Assembly (NCBI GenBank): GCA_003640385.1
Contig: RCAB01000004.1
Location: 682,001 to 746,000, forward strand
Length of the DNA: 64,000 nt
Direction: 5' to 3'
Source of the DNA: Setaria digitata
Taxonomy: Eukaryota > Nematoda > Chromadorea > Rhabditida > Setariidae
In this document: positions 13,041 through 24,733 of the stretch, piece after piece
Position numbering within the stretch: position 1 is the first letter of the stretch
Layout of the letters: each line of letters begins with the position of its first letter
Notes under the pieces: model-generated
Seen by the model: only the letters and a program-made list of their open reading frames with translations
Databases searched by the model: none
Told to the model about the DNA's origin: nothing
Made by a program: the position numbers and the translations under genes

Positions 13041-15663
13041 ATGGGTGTAAAGGATTTGTCAAAGGTCATCGGTGACCACTCGCCGAGAAGTATACGACTC
13101 AACGAATTTAAAGGATATTTTGGTCGTAAAGTGGCGGTGGATGCATCTATGTGTCTCTATCAGTTCCTCATTGCTGTACGACAAGATGGATCACAACTTC
13201 AGACGGAAAGTGGTGAAACAACAAGGTGATTGCTTAATGCTTCAGAATGTTTCTGTAAATGCTAGTCATTAGAATAAGCTGGATTCAGTGTCCTTTGAAT
13301 TATTGAAGTAACAGTGTGCAACTAATTTCAAGAGACGCACTGTGTGAGGTGGTCCTTTCATCAGTTTTATTTGTTTATTGCCCCATATCCTTATTTATAC
13401 CCCAAAATCGAAATATTTTTTTAGCTCACATGACTTGAGGAGGGAATTGTTTCACAAGTTTTCCATCAAGTTTCCGGAAAATTTTTTTGCTGGATTATTT
13501 GTTAGACCTAAAGGTGACTCTCTTTCACAGTCATCTTCTTGGCATGTTTTATCGAACAATTCGAATGATTGATAATGGAATAAAACCAGTATATGTATTT
13601 GATGGTAAGCCACCGAAAATGAAAACGAACGAGTTGGAAAAACGTACCGAGAGAAGGACAGAAGCAGAAAAACAACGAAGTGTTGCGGTTGAATTGGGTG
13701 ACGAGGATTCCATCAATAAATTTGAAAGACGTCTTGTGAAGGTTATCACCTCTTTATTTCATACTGTATCTGGAATAATCGATATATAAATTCGTTAGCA
13801 GCTTTGACTCCAGTTCGAAGAAGGAACTGTTCAAATTAATGAATCCAAGTTCACCTTATCAAGGAATATATCAAGCTCTAATTAGATACGAACAAAAGTG
13901 TCACTACCAAAAAATAAAAGCTTGGTGTTTGGAGAAATGTTTTGCTTCAACTGTAAACTTGATTTAATATTATATTACTCATTTTAATATCAAAATAACC
14001 TTTATTTTCAGAAATCTGATGTGATAAATTTTGTTGATTGGTTGAAATTTCAAATCTATTAATAGCCTTGTCTTTTTTGTGACCTCTGGGTAGTTGTCAC
14101 GAATATGATTATATATAATACTGTTATTTGATTATTTTTTTTTTTTTTTTGATTTTAAGGTAACAAAAGAGCAAAATGAGGAAGCAAAGCGACTGGTAAT
14201 GTTGATGGGAGTTCCAGTAGTGGATTCCCCATGTGAAGCAGAAGCTCAGTGTGCTGCACTTGCAAAGGCTGGTAAGGTGTTTGCTACGGTTTCCGAAGAT
14301 ATGGACGCGCTGACTTTCGGTTCACCAATTTTGTTACGTCAAATGATAGCAAGGTTAGCTAGCAGTAATTTCAGAAATAGTTTGAGTGGATGGAAATACG
14401 CATGTCCATTATAAAATACAAAAAAGTTACTTAGAATCCAACATGGCTTTTTTTTTTGATAATTCAGTTGATTTTAATTGATTATGCAAAGACAAACTAT
14501 CAGACTTTTGTTTTTGTATCATTTGGGAATGCTTACAACTTACAACGACATGAGAATGTAGTTTTGTTGATATGTCATTGGTTATCTAAATAACCTGTGA
14601 ACAAATAATATTGTAATGATTTTTCTCGTAAATGCTAACTGAAGTTACTTTTCTAACATTTTTTCAAGCAGTTGAAGTCAGTAGCTCTTCTTATCTTTCT
14701 ATCTCAGAATTTTCTTAATAAGTATCATTTGAATGCTAAAATAATTGGTGATGATCAAGCAGATATTTATAAAATGGTTTATATTGGTTTTCCGTAAATT
14801 AAATGGTTCGTTTTAGTGAAGCGAAAAAACTGCCGGTAAAGGAGATGAATTTGAATCAGATTTTGGAAGATTTCGAAATGAACATGGAACAGTTTGTAGA
14901 TCTCTGTATTCTGCTTGGTTGCGATTATACATCAACCATTCGTGGGATTGGTCCGAAAAAGGCATTCGAACTTATCAAGAAGCATAAATGTATCGAAAAT
15001 GTTCTCGAGATGATTGATCAAACGGTCGTCTTTTTGTTTATCAGTCTTCTTTCCGGAAGTCATTAAAATTATCTTCAAGCTAGGTCTTGTACTTTGGTCT
15101 ACTGACGTATCTAACAATGTTTTCAGAAACATCCGATACCTGAAAATTGGCAATACAAGGAAGCACGACGGTTGTTTTTGCAGCCAGATGTCGCGGACTG
15201 CGAAAATCTAGAAGTATGTTGGTCAAAATGCTATAACGAGATTGTTTGTTTCATTCTTATCAATTAAATAAAGGCAGGTGAATTTCAGTTAGTGTGGAAG
15301 GATCCGGATGTTGAAGGGATTGTACAATTTTTATGTGGTGAAAAAAGTTTCAAGTAAGCTAATTTTTTTTTAATCTTGAATTAGGTAAATTTTATCTCTT
15401 TTAAATTAGTGAGGAGTTCATTTTTTATTTTAATATTCAGCAACTATCAACCATCAGCTGCAAATTTTAGTGAGGATAGAGTGAGAGGTAGCTTAGCTAA
15501 AATGCAAAAAGGACGTCAAGCTGCACAACAAGCTCGCATCGACTCATTTTTCTCAGTAAGTAAAGTAGTTACCTCTGAAACAACTAAAAGGAAAAATGTA
15601 GAAGAAAAAAACAATCTGAGAAAACGAGGACCGAATCTGACAAAAAAGCAGAGAAATAAGTGA
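13041..15663 (+). CDS. FEN1: Flap endonuclease 1 (FEN1 / crn-1)
   Basis: Seven exons join in frame: 13041-13225, 13531-13741, 14160-14353, 14817-15024, 15127-15213, 15289-15353 and 15441 (or 15471) to 15663. The protein is 390 or 380 residues; human FEN1 has 380. The N-terminal nuclease block starts [10 protein letters not shown] and has [11 protein letters not shown] and YVFDGKPP. The internal block has [17 protein letters not shown] and [11 protein letters not shown], then [21 protein letters not shown] with the helix-hairpin-helix. These supply the metal-binding Asp/Glu residues. A PCNA-binding box, QQARIDSFF, sits near the C-terminus, followed by a lysine-rich tail. FEN1 removes 5' flaps during Okazaki-fragment maturation and base-excision repair; in C. 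elegans it also acts in apoptotic DNA degradation. The start is fixed by family conservation and an acceptor two bases upstream. Two in-frame acceptors precede the last exon. Confidence 0.97.
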
Positions 15664-16769
15664 CATCATCTGCAATATTTCCGTTTGTTTTTAGTAACAT
15701 ACTAATTGATTTAATCTGTCTGAGGTTAATCTTGCTCACATATTTTGAATTTTGTATGCAGTAAGCATCTTTCCTTCCTTTCTGTTCTTATTTGAGATTC
15801 CGAATCTTCTGATCTTCAAGTTATGGTTAATCGATATTGCTTATTGTAAACTTGTTTCGATGTGTTCTTCGCTAGCAATTCCTCTGCTTGTTATTTCTAA
15901 AATTTTAATAGCTAACAACAAGAACTTGATCTGTAGTACTACGCAGATTGCGAAAACGAAACAAACCGTCTGTAACTACTCGGAATCTTCTTCAACATTT
16001 ATGTAGAAAGCCAGTTCTTTGGAAAAGATTGGCGCTTTGGCTACTTTGTAAAACCTTATTTTCATGTTTACTTCTGTTGTATCAAGCTTTATCTCAGCAG
16101 TAATTCTCTTTGCTAACTTTATTTCATCTGACGTTACAAAAAATGATTTCTTTTTTGATGGCACACTCAATTTTGTTGAGATACACTATTCACTTTTAGA
16201 GAAATATGCTATAATTTTAAGGAATCATAATTTGAGCTTCTTTTCGATCTTTGAAGTCATTCTTAAATTTTTAATCAGCCATTAAGTTCGATGTTTTTTG
16301 AACTTCGAAAAGCTTCAAAGGGGTTTCTTGTACTAAGCATACAGAGTCAAAATTTCAAGTTTATATCGTGACACTTTCAAAGCGTTCTTATGGGTTGCAT
16401 CATCGATTTGTTAATTCTCTGCACTTCGCACTTTACCATATTTTACTGTTTATGCTGTGTAGCACCCATGAAGTCATCGGGAAATTACATGCTACAAAAA
16501 TAAAAGTTATCATTACTACTCAGTCCTTTTATTTGTCTCATGATTTAACTTTGGCAAAACACCTTCCCAAGTTGAAATTTTGTGACTGATAAAAAATGAA
16601 ACAGTGCGCTTTGGTCCTTAACTGTATCTGATGTCAGCTTGTTTTTATGGAAGAATGTGGAAGGCCTTTTCCGAAATGTTAAGATGATATTTATTTTCGA
16701 TATTGATAGCGTACTGCTCAAAATTGCAGATGTTCCAGAAAGGTGGAAGTCTCTTCTGGAATTTAGACT
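15664..16769. other. Intergenic stretch between convergent FEN1 and TMEM234
   Basis: About 1.1 kb lies between two facing stop codons and must hold both 3' untranslated regions. Short open frames occur on both strands, but none shows conserved motifs or splice support. I see no RNA gene. Confidence 0.55.
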
Positions 16770-17399
16770 TTAATCAGCTAAAAGGGTAATGATAATCCCA
16801 ATAACAATGAAAATGGCACCAAAGATGACACCCGGGCAAAGATTTTTTTCTCCTAAGACTCGACCGGTCAATTCTGTGAATAAAAACGTCAGTGAATTGA
16901 CGAATGGAACAGCAAATGTCACCGGCAGTTTAGTAAGTGTCCACATAAACAGCAGCTGAAAGCAGTGATTCATTAGTTATTTTCATGAGTAGCTAAAATA
17001 ATTGGCAATGCAAAGCCTATGATTAGGATTGAGTCTTAAACTTGTTACTTCATCGTTTAGTTTGTCAGATAAAATGAGTGCTAAAGGGTATCTTCAATAA
17101 GTATGAAAATTCAAAAAGAGAAAGCTTGGAAGTTAAAATCCCCAACCGATCCAGTCTGATTGAGTACAAAAGGTACGAGAAAGGGTAGATAACCAATAGT
17201 TCGCCATAATTGCCACACTGGCCATATAAGTCGATAAGGGGCTGAAATAGCCAAGATTTTTAATTGAACACTAGGTTGGAAAGGTGCGTGAAGGAGAAGA
17301 CTCACCTGCGGTGTCTTCGCGATAGAAGGAAGCTCGTCGTATCAGTGGATTTGTTACACCCCATAGAATAGCGGCAGTTAGCGCACCAACACACTCCAT
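16770..17399 (-). CDS. TMEM234: TMEM234-family (UPF0546) small membrane protein
   Basis: Three exons join in frame: 17306-17399, 17147-17241 and 16770-16955, giving 124 residues, the usual size of this family. It begins MECVGALTAAILWGVTNPLI, matching the first helix with the typical ALWGxTNPL pattern. The middle exon has FLVPFVLNQTGS. The last exon has LPVTFAVPFVNSLTFLFTEL and GVIFGAIFIVIGIIITLL, so four hydrophobic segments in all. The family resembles small drug/metabolite-transporter-like proteins. Vertebrate TMEM234 has been linked to the kidney filtration barrier, but its biochemical activity is unknown. The start fits family alignment and a splice acceptor 12 bases upstream (17412-17414). 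The gene is divergent from ERdj5. Confidence 0.9.
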
Positions 17400-18307
17400 T
17401 TTCCCTATAGTCTGCAAACCGGATAGAAGAGGAAGTGAAAAGTCAACTGTCACAGGATACATACACAACGCGACATCCCTCAGCCACAAGAATGTTTGCA
17501 GTTTCGTCCACCTGCCATCTCCCTCAGTTACACCGTAACTTCATTTCATGACTGTGCTACTCCAGCAAGGTTGTAGCACTCCACCACAAAAAGTTTTGGT
17601 ATATCTCGGAAGTTCTGCTGGCTCTTGATAGAATGATTTTTTGATAATGTGATCCGAGCAGATCACTTTTACCCAGTTCATCGAAACAGTTCATTTTTGG
17701 GCATATATTTGTTTATGCATGTGCTATCCTCACTGTCCGGACTTGCAGTGTGTAGTTCACTTATGTTCAGTCTTTTGCTATCTGAAGCAAGCCTATGTCA
17801 GAAGCTTAAGATGTACAAATTTATAAGAAATGACATTGAACCCGTCTGTTTATGCATTGATGCTCGTATAAGTAAACGTCGTCGGCAGGTGTTTGTGTAT
17901 TAATGCATTTCTTCTCATTTCAGACAAATGATGGGGGTGACGTGTATAAAGAGACTGTGCAGTGACTCCATTCCTCTTGTTCCGTTACAGAAGGTCATTT
18001 TGTTTTGAAATAATTTGTTTCACTAAAAATTGAAATTTAGAAATTCATAGGTGTGGTTAACAGTAGAAATGCAAGTTTCTAAGATTGCAGAAGTTTGTAG
18101 TTTGGGAAAATACCGAATTGCAAAAGTAATTTATTTTCGGAAGCTTACGCTTTGGGTGGCACTATTCTTTTGTTCGTTCTCCGCTTATTATTGCTGTTTA
18201 TTGAGAAAATGGTATTCAAAATTGATAAAGAATACTTCCATTTAATAATCTTTATGTTTCAGATGTTTTGAACAATCCCTTTTCCGGAGAAGGAACTACG
18301 TAGAATA
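17400..18307. promoter_or_regulatory. Divergent promoter region between TMEM234 and ERdj5
   Basis: About 900 bases separate the two start codons. A T-rich acceptor (18255-18262) leaves a 45-base leader before the ERdj5 ATG. Small open frames on both strands have no recognisable content. ER-stress elements would be expected for an ERdj5 gene, but I cannot point to a convincing one. Confidence 0.4.
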
Positions 18308-21300
18308 ATGCATTTGTCAGTATTTATTTGTCAGTTCCTCTTATTTTTTTTAATCACGTATGCTAACTGCGGAGATTTTTATGGCATGCTTGGAGTATCA
18401 CGAGATGCTGATAATAGAGCAATCAGGAAAGCATTCAAAAAGCTAGCTCTAATCAAACATCCCGATAAAAACCCTGTGAGTTTTTTGTTGCCGTGCATTT
18501 CATCAGAATGTATATACCGTGTTGTTGAATAATTTTCATCATGATGATCAGATCCATGACAAAATGTGCAACAATGAGAAATTGCGTAGTGCGTTTTCAC
18601 ATCACAAGTTTTGATGAGTTCAGCCACTAGCTATTACAAATTGTTGTTGGCAGTATCTTAATGAGTTTGCGTGAGAGATAAAAATTTTGAACGAACATGT
18701 TTTTGTAAGAGAACATGTTTTTTCTATCGGCAATTCTGATTACACTTTTCTTTCCATTTTTTTTTTTTTTTTTTTTTTTTTATAGAACGACAGCAATGCT
18801 GATAAGGAGTTCATGGAGCTTTATAAAGCTTATGAAGTGTTAATGGACGAAGAACTTCGGAAGAAGTATGACGAGTACGGTGAAGAAGGATTAAGTGATG
18901 ACATTCATGGAAGCCACCAATACCAATCATGGCAGTTTTACAAGGATAACTTTGGTATATATCTTTGTGTCCACAAATTTCGATAACCTATGATTTGGAT
19001 ACTCTCATTTCAAGATCAACAATAGACTGTTGGCAAATAATTCCATATGTAGTAAAATGGACAGTAACAAGGATTTTAAGAAAATTGGTGAAAATTTTTG
19101 CTTTTCATGTATTCAATAATCTCTCCAGTCTTTATAATATATTGTTATATTTCAGGAATATATGATGAAGATAAAGAAATAATAACGTTATCACGGTCGG
19201 ATTTTGAAGAAAAAGTGATCGAAACGGCCGAAGTATGGTTCATCAATTTCTACTCTACATTTTGCTCCCACTGTCATCAGTTGGCACCTACTGTAAGTTT
19301 CTTTTTTCAATTTTTTTCTTCTTTTTTTTTTCAATAATTGAGATTGATTTAATAATTTCCTAGTGGCGGAAATTTGCCCAAGAAATGGAAGGTGTTCTTC
19401 GGATAGGTGCTGTAAACTGTGCTGAAGATCCTATGCTTTGTCGTTCGCAAGGTGTTATGGCTTACCCAAGCTTAGTAATTTATCCACATGTGAGTTTTTA
19501 CTCAGTTTTGAATTCCCATCTTTTATTGATCTATACATATATATTCATATTGTATATATTACATATATATATATATATCCACAATATATATATATATATA
19601 TTTAGATCGAAGTAGTAATGTAATCAGCCGTAAATATCCAGACTGAATAGTACTGATATACTGAACATTTCAACATTTCATATTATATTATTATGAGGCC
19701 TCTTAGTTGCAGTGATGTTCTAATTTACAAAAGATACTCTTTCTACCATTAAGGTTCCTGTGAAATAACTGATTAACAGATGCTTTTGATGTTGATTGTT
19801 TAAACTGAGTTTATCTGTACGACATTTGAATATTGGAAATAAGTAAAGCATATATTACGAATTAGTGTAATGAACTGTTTGCACTGTTGTTTTCTTTTTG
19901 TAGAAACATTTTTTCAATGGGCAGAGAGAATTGAGCCAAATAATAGCTTTTGCTATGAAATATGTTACCGGTGTGGTGCTACAACTAACGGATTCGGATG
20001 TTGACCTGTTCGAAACGAAAAGTAATACGAGATATCCATGTGGATGGTTACTAGATTTTTGTGAACATTGGATTGGTGACTGCTTGTCTGAATTAAACAG
20101 GTTTTTCTTCTGAGTAAATGAAATTTCCCACGACTGTTATGAGAGAACAGATTTCACAGCTTAAAAGAAGCAGTTATCTTTACCAGTACTTCAGGAGAAC
20201 TTTTCCTCCTCCCTCAAATATTAGTTATAATCTCACATTAGATCCATTTGTAATTAATGCTTGTCAATTCTTGATCCATCATATCCAAAATGACCTGGAA
20301 GGTGCTAATTCAGGGATCTGTTTTGTTGGTTTCTTTGTAAACGTAACATTGTTGTACCATTGTAATATGAAGGAATGTAACCATTAATTATTCTATTCGT
20401 GGTCATAGTATGTAGTTTATACACATCTTTTCATAATAGAAAACTTGTATTGAAGCATTTTTCCTCATTTTGTTATTAACATTTTCAGAAAAAAACTTGC
20501 AGCCAATTTGTATGGCCTTGTAAATGTGGCAACTGTAAATTGCGACGAGTCGCACAGAATTTGTTCATTATTTGGTCGCACAAGTGGTATTATATATTTC
20601 GAACCCAATGATGGAAGGAACCCGGATGATGCCTGGGTATGCTACGTGTGTTTTGCAAGTCCAATGCTATATGTGTCCTTGCAAATTAGTATTCTACTTC
20701 TGATTTTAAACTCTGAGATTAAATTGTTTATTTTGGTATCGTGATGATATAAGTTTGTCGTAGTCTATAAAATCCTTTTCTTTTAGGAGATAAAAAGTCT
20801 CGACTTCAGGGAAATAGCAGCCGCTGTTCTGACGTATGTTCCTAACATTCCTTCTATTGGTGAAATGCTGGGAAAAATCGCTGAAGGTGAAACCTTACCC
20901 CAGCAAAAATTTTTTTTAAACTTTGTTTGAGTCTTGAACTATGTTCACCTACGTTAATCGCTGCTTTTTATAGCGATTCAGTTTTACAGCTCAAATTCGT
21001 GATCATTCATTTCTGATTAGATTTGGTTCTGATGGAATAAACGATAAAGCAGATCTAAAAATACTTCCAGCGAAGATAACAACTGATGAAATTAAGGTGA
21101 TTTTTATTTCACATCACCCGAACATCTTACATTTCATCGGTTTCGAATATGTAATTCGCTTCACTGTAAGGAAAAATATTGAATCGTAACTGCACTGGTA
21201 ATCCAGAAAACATTTTTATTTGTTCTTTTGAGATCTGATGTTACTTTCTGTTGACACTATTCCAAAAAAGCTACCAAAAACACATGTATTTTGCTTGAAT

Positions 21301-23956
21301 AATGCCTATTTCTTGTAATTGTAAAATTTCATTTTGTAAAAGTCATTAGTTGATAAATTATCGGTGAAATGATCATTTGCAGATATGGCGTTAATCTTGC
21401 AGCTTATATGTTCGATTAATTTTTGATTCTATGCAGGTTTACTTGGCTGATTGTTCCGAGACAAAAAATATATGTGAGAAATTGAAGCTGACGAAACTTC
21501 CTAAATGGGTCCTATTTAAAAAACATGGAAGCTACGAAATATATCACGGCTTGTTTTTAATGTATTGTGCGAATAACATTTTTCTCTTTATCTAGTAGAC
21601 TTAATATCAAATAGTGAATGATGAATGAATTTTATTTCTATCATATTTTATTTTTTCGTTTTAATTTTGTTTTTAATGCAGGCAAAACAGAAACATTGCA
21701 TGATATTGTCTCATTTGCTAAAGAAAGTCATTCTTCACCACTCGTTACTCTTGTGCCAGAAACTTATATGTCTGCTATTGATTCCAGTGATGAATGGCTT
21801 ATCGATTATTACGCTCCGGTTAGTTTTCCATCAAGGAAAAATTTCTGCTTCACAACCTTTGATGTTTCTTATTAGTGTGGTTCATTTGCAGTGGTGTCCT
21901 CCTTGTTTGCGTTTACTGAAAGAGTTGAGAAAGCTCCATACTCATGTGAATAATATAAAGATTGGAATTGTTGATTGCGTTCAATATGGTGATATTTGTA
22001 GGAAAGCAAATGCTAACGCGTAAGTTTGTAAAGCGATGCAGGAAAGTTTGAATTTTTCTTTATCTCGATCTCATACAACGAACTTTATCGAGTTTGCACT
22101 TTTTTTTGAATTACTTTAATGAAGCAGATTACTAGGTTATTAGATTGGTGATATTAAATGCATATGGTCTGTCTGAACTATTACATGATTCTTTACTTTC
22201 CACTATTATTTTCACGTGTATAAATTTTTCGAATCATCTTTTGCAGCTATCCAAATATAATATGGCATAGTGGCGGCAGATTTTCTGCACGCACTGGTTA
22301 TTCCGATGTGGTTACGATAGCCGAATTTATTGAAGTTAGTTCAGAGAATGTGCTTTGTTTAAAGTCTACAAAAAATTCAGGACATTCATTTCCATCTATT
22401 TCAAAAATTTTAATCAGGATGCACGTAATCCAGTAGTAGTCGACTTATCACCGTCGGATTTCGATACATTAGTTCTTGGTCGCGCAGAAGGTACTATTTG
22501 GCTGATTGATTTTTATGCATCGTGGTGTGGCCCTTGCAATCAGGTATGAACTACATCTGTAAAAGTCAAGGATATTAGATTTATTAAGGATTGGAATGTT
22601 TATCTATCTAGTTTTTTGTTGAATTACACAAATTGATTTTCAAACGCTACCAGTTGGCACCTGAGTACAAGAAGCTCGCACGAAATATGCACATGAAAGA
22701 GATTCTGCACTTCGGAGTGGTAGACTGTGGTCATTATCAACAACTCTGCATGAATTTGGGTATCCAAAGCTATCCAACTATTCGGCTGTATGCTTCTACA
22801 TCTTATGCTGTGTGAGTTTACTAGAATTCTCTCTTTAATTACATTCATTCATAAATATCGTTCTCATCACTACCATTTTCTTTGTCGCTGAAATATCGGT
22901 TAATATATGTAATATGGTTGTATACATTATTTTTTACTCATGTACATACGCTTTGAAGAATTGCTTCTCTTTCAGATGAAGTTGTCCTCATAATTTGCTG
23001 AAATTGTGCCATGTGCCTACTTCCTCTCATGCGCATAATTGTTTTTCTGTTAAAAGTTAGCTGTAACTATAAGCTTGTAGAAATTATCCTTCGAACTGGT
23101 GGCGTGATCACCGGTCCATGGAAGTATGGCTTAGCAATTATTTGCCATCGAAAGTAATTAGTATGGGAGACGATTTATTTATCAAAGTGTTAAACGACAA
23201 CGAACCATGGCTGGTTGACTTTTTTGTTACTTGGTGCTCTCACTGCATTGAATTTGCCCCTGTATTTGAACGTATTGCTGAGGTATGTTTAAAATTAAGG
23301 AATGGTTCAAGAAAACTTAAGAAGCGTTTGTTACGAATTGGTAAACAAAGTTTTCTTAACGATTTTTTCATTCCTTTTGTCTGTCTTTTCAAAAGTTCCG
23401 AGTTTCTTCTTTTAATATTTATATTCGTTAGAATATCCGCTTTTCTTTTCTCTGTAGCTAACTTTTTCTTTTCGATTTGTGCCCCTTTCCTACCCTGATA
23501 TCTTTAAAAATTAGGCGACAATATAAATTATGCAAAAATTACGTGCCGTTTGTTTAAAATATTTCATCTTCTTTTGAGTTGTAGCAAAATACTTAACTGT
23601 TATAGACTATAAATATTGTACAACTTTTTGTTTTGACTTTTTGTCATAAGTTTATCAACCAAGATGTAAACAGAGATATCTACTCATAAATAGTGGCTAC
23701 TTATTTCATTAGTTTTTTTTAGGCCCTGGAGAATCGGGTCAAGCTTGCAAAAGTTGATTGTGGACTTTGGCCAAATGTTTGTCGAAATATTGGTGTAGCC
23801 GTTTATCCTACGGTTCGATTTTATATTGGTTCACGGGACGGTCATATTCAGTCAGCTGGTGGAATTCCTATTGAATCTCAAAATCCAGATGCTATTGTGT
23901 ATCAAATTGAAAGCGAATTAAGTAGAATAGATCGGCTTCGTAAAACGGAGCTATAA
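18308..23956 (+). CDS. dnj-27: ERdj5 / DNAJC10 (dnj-27), ER J-domain disulfide reductase
   Basis: Sixteen exons join in frame from ATG 18308 to TAA 23954-23956, giving about 778 residues (family about 790): 18308-18475, 18786-18954, 19156-19292, 19364-19489, 19904-20100, 20489-20636, 20787-20886, 20990-21096, 21437-21548 (end uncertain), 21682-21818, 21892-22019, 22247-22334, 22418-22543, 22654-22811, 23081-23282 and 23723-23956. A signal peptide ([10 protein letters not shown] end) precedes a J domain ([11 protein letters not shown] at LIKHPDKNP). Four thioredoxin active sites follow: CSHC (exon 3), CPPC (exon 11), CGPC (exon 13) and CSHC (exon 15). Two degenerate thioredoxin folds lie between the first and second. 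The C-terminus is KTEL, a KDEL-like retention signal. The family recruits BiP and reduces non-native disulfides for ER-associated degradation. Confidence 0.96.
19530..19605 (+). repeat. Imperfect (AT)n / (ATATAC) microsatellite in an ERdj5 intron
   Basis: Alternating TA/CATA blocks with two short interruptions lie about 50 bases after the fourth ERdj5 exon. Because AT repeats are self-complementary, this may form a weak cruciform. Length is likely polymorphic. Confidence 0.8.
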
Positions 23957-24733
23957 CAGATCATTCATAGATTAACTGAACACTTTATCTTTCTATGCTC
24001 CACTAAATTTTAGCCGGTCAGCAATGAATGCAGATCCCTACATTCATTGCTGTCATGGAATCAGTTGCAATATCTTTAGTTTATGAGACCATCTATGTGA
24101 CTGGTTAGTGAATCAAACAGATCAACGACAGCTAATTTTTATACAGTGTAGTAATGCTTCTGAAAGATTCGGACATTATTCAAAAATACCTTTATTATTT
24201 CTGTTCAATAATTAACATGCCTATCTGTTGATGTATTTTCGCATTTTCTTCCCCCTGTTTTCGGCTGCTCTAGACATGTCATATTACCAGTTGTAGAAAT
24301 TAGTTTCTAGTGTCACACTGCCGACAGTACATTACTGAGCTTCTTTCTCAAATTTCCTTGCTTGTTTTTTTCGAATAATTCATCTCTTTCAGTAAAATGC
24401 GAAAATTAATATGTCCTTCATGCCTTTCTTTTTTTAAAAGACATGTTGTATATTCCTTTAAACCCAGGTCTGTTTTGTTACGTCCCGCCCTCGTCAATTC
24501 CGTCTGTAAAATTAAGTTCTCAAGTATCTGGAACGTGAAAATTCCGAATTTTTGTTTGAACTTCGTATTTGTGGAGAATTTCACTCAGTTAACTCACCCT
24601 ATTACTCTTTTCCTTAACTCAGTTACATATTTCTGCAATCTCTTTATAAATTTTACTCTGAGAACCAAATTTTCTTGAAACTGATGTTTTATGACAAAGG
24701 CTATTAATTTTTATAAAATAGAAGAATGAGAAG
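23957..24733. other. Intergenic stretch between convergent ERdj5 and the receptor gene
   Basis: About 780 bases hold the 3' untranslated regions of two facing genes. A 12-base perfect stem-loop lies at 24019-24052. The overlapping open frames at 24348-24678 are phenylalanine- and lysine-rich AT translation with no domain. Confidence 0.55.
24019..24052 (+). other. Perfect 12-bp inverted repeat (stem-loop) in the ERdj5 3' region
   Basis: CAGCAATGAATG at 24019-24030 and its exact reverse complement at 24041-24052 flank a 10-base loop. It starts 63 bases after the ERdj5 stop codon, so it is probably in the 3' untranslated region. It is too short for a microRNA precursor. Confidence 0.7.

Noticed and set aside
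12911..13102. 63-codon minus-strand open frame in the EXO84-FEN1 spacer
   Set aside because: It overlaps the FEN1 start on the opposite strand and has no recognisable content.
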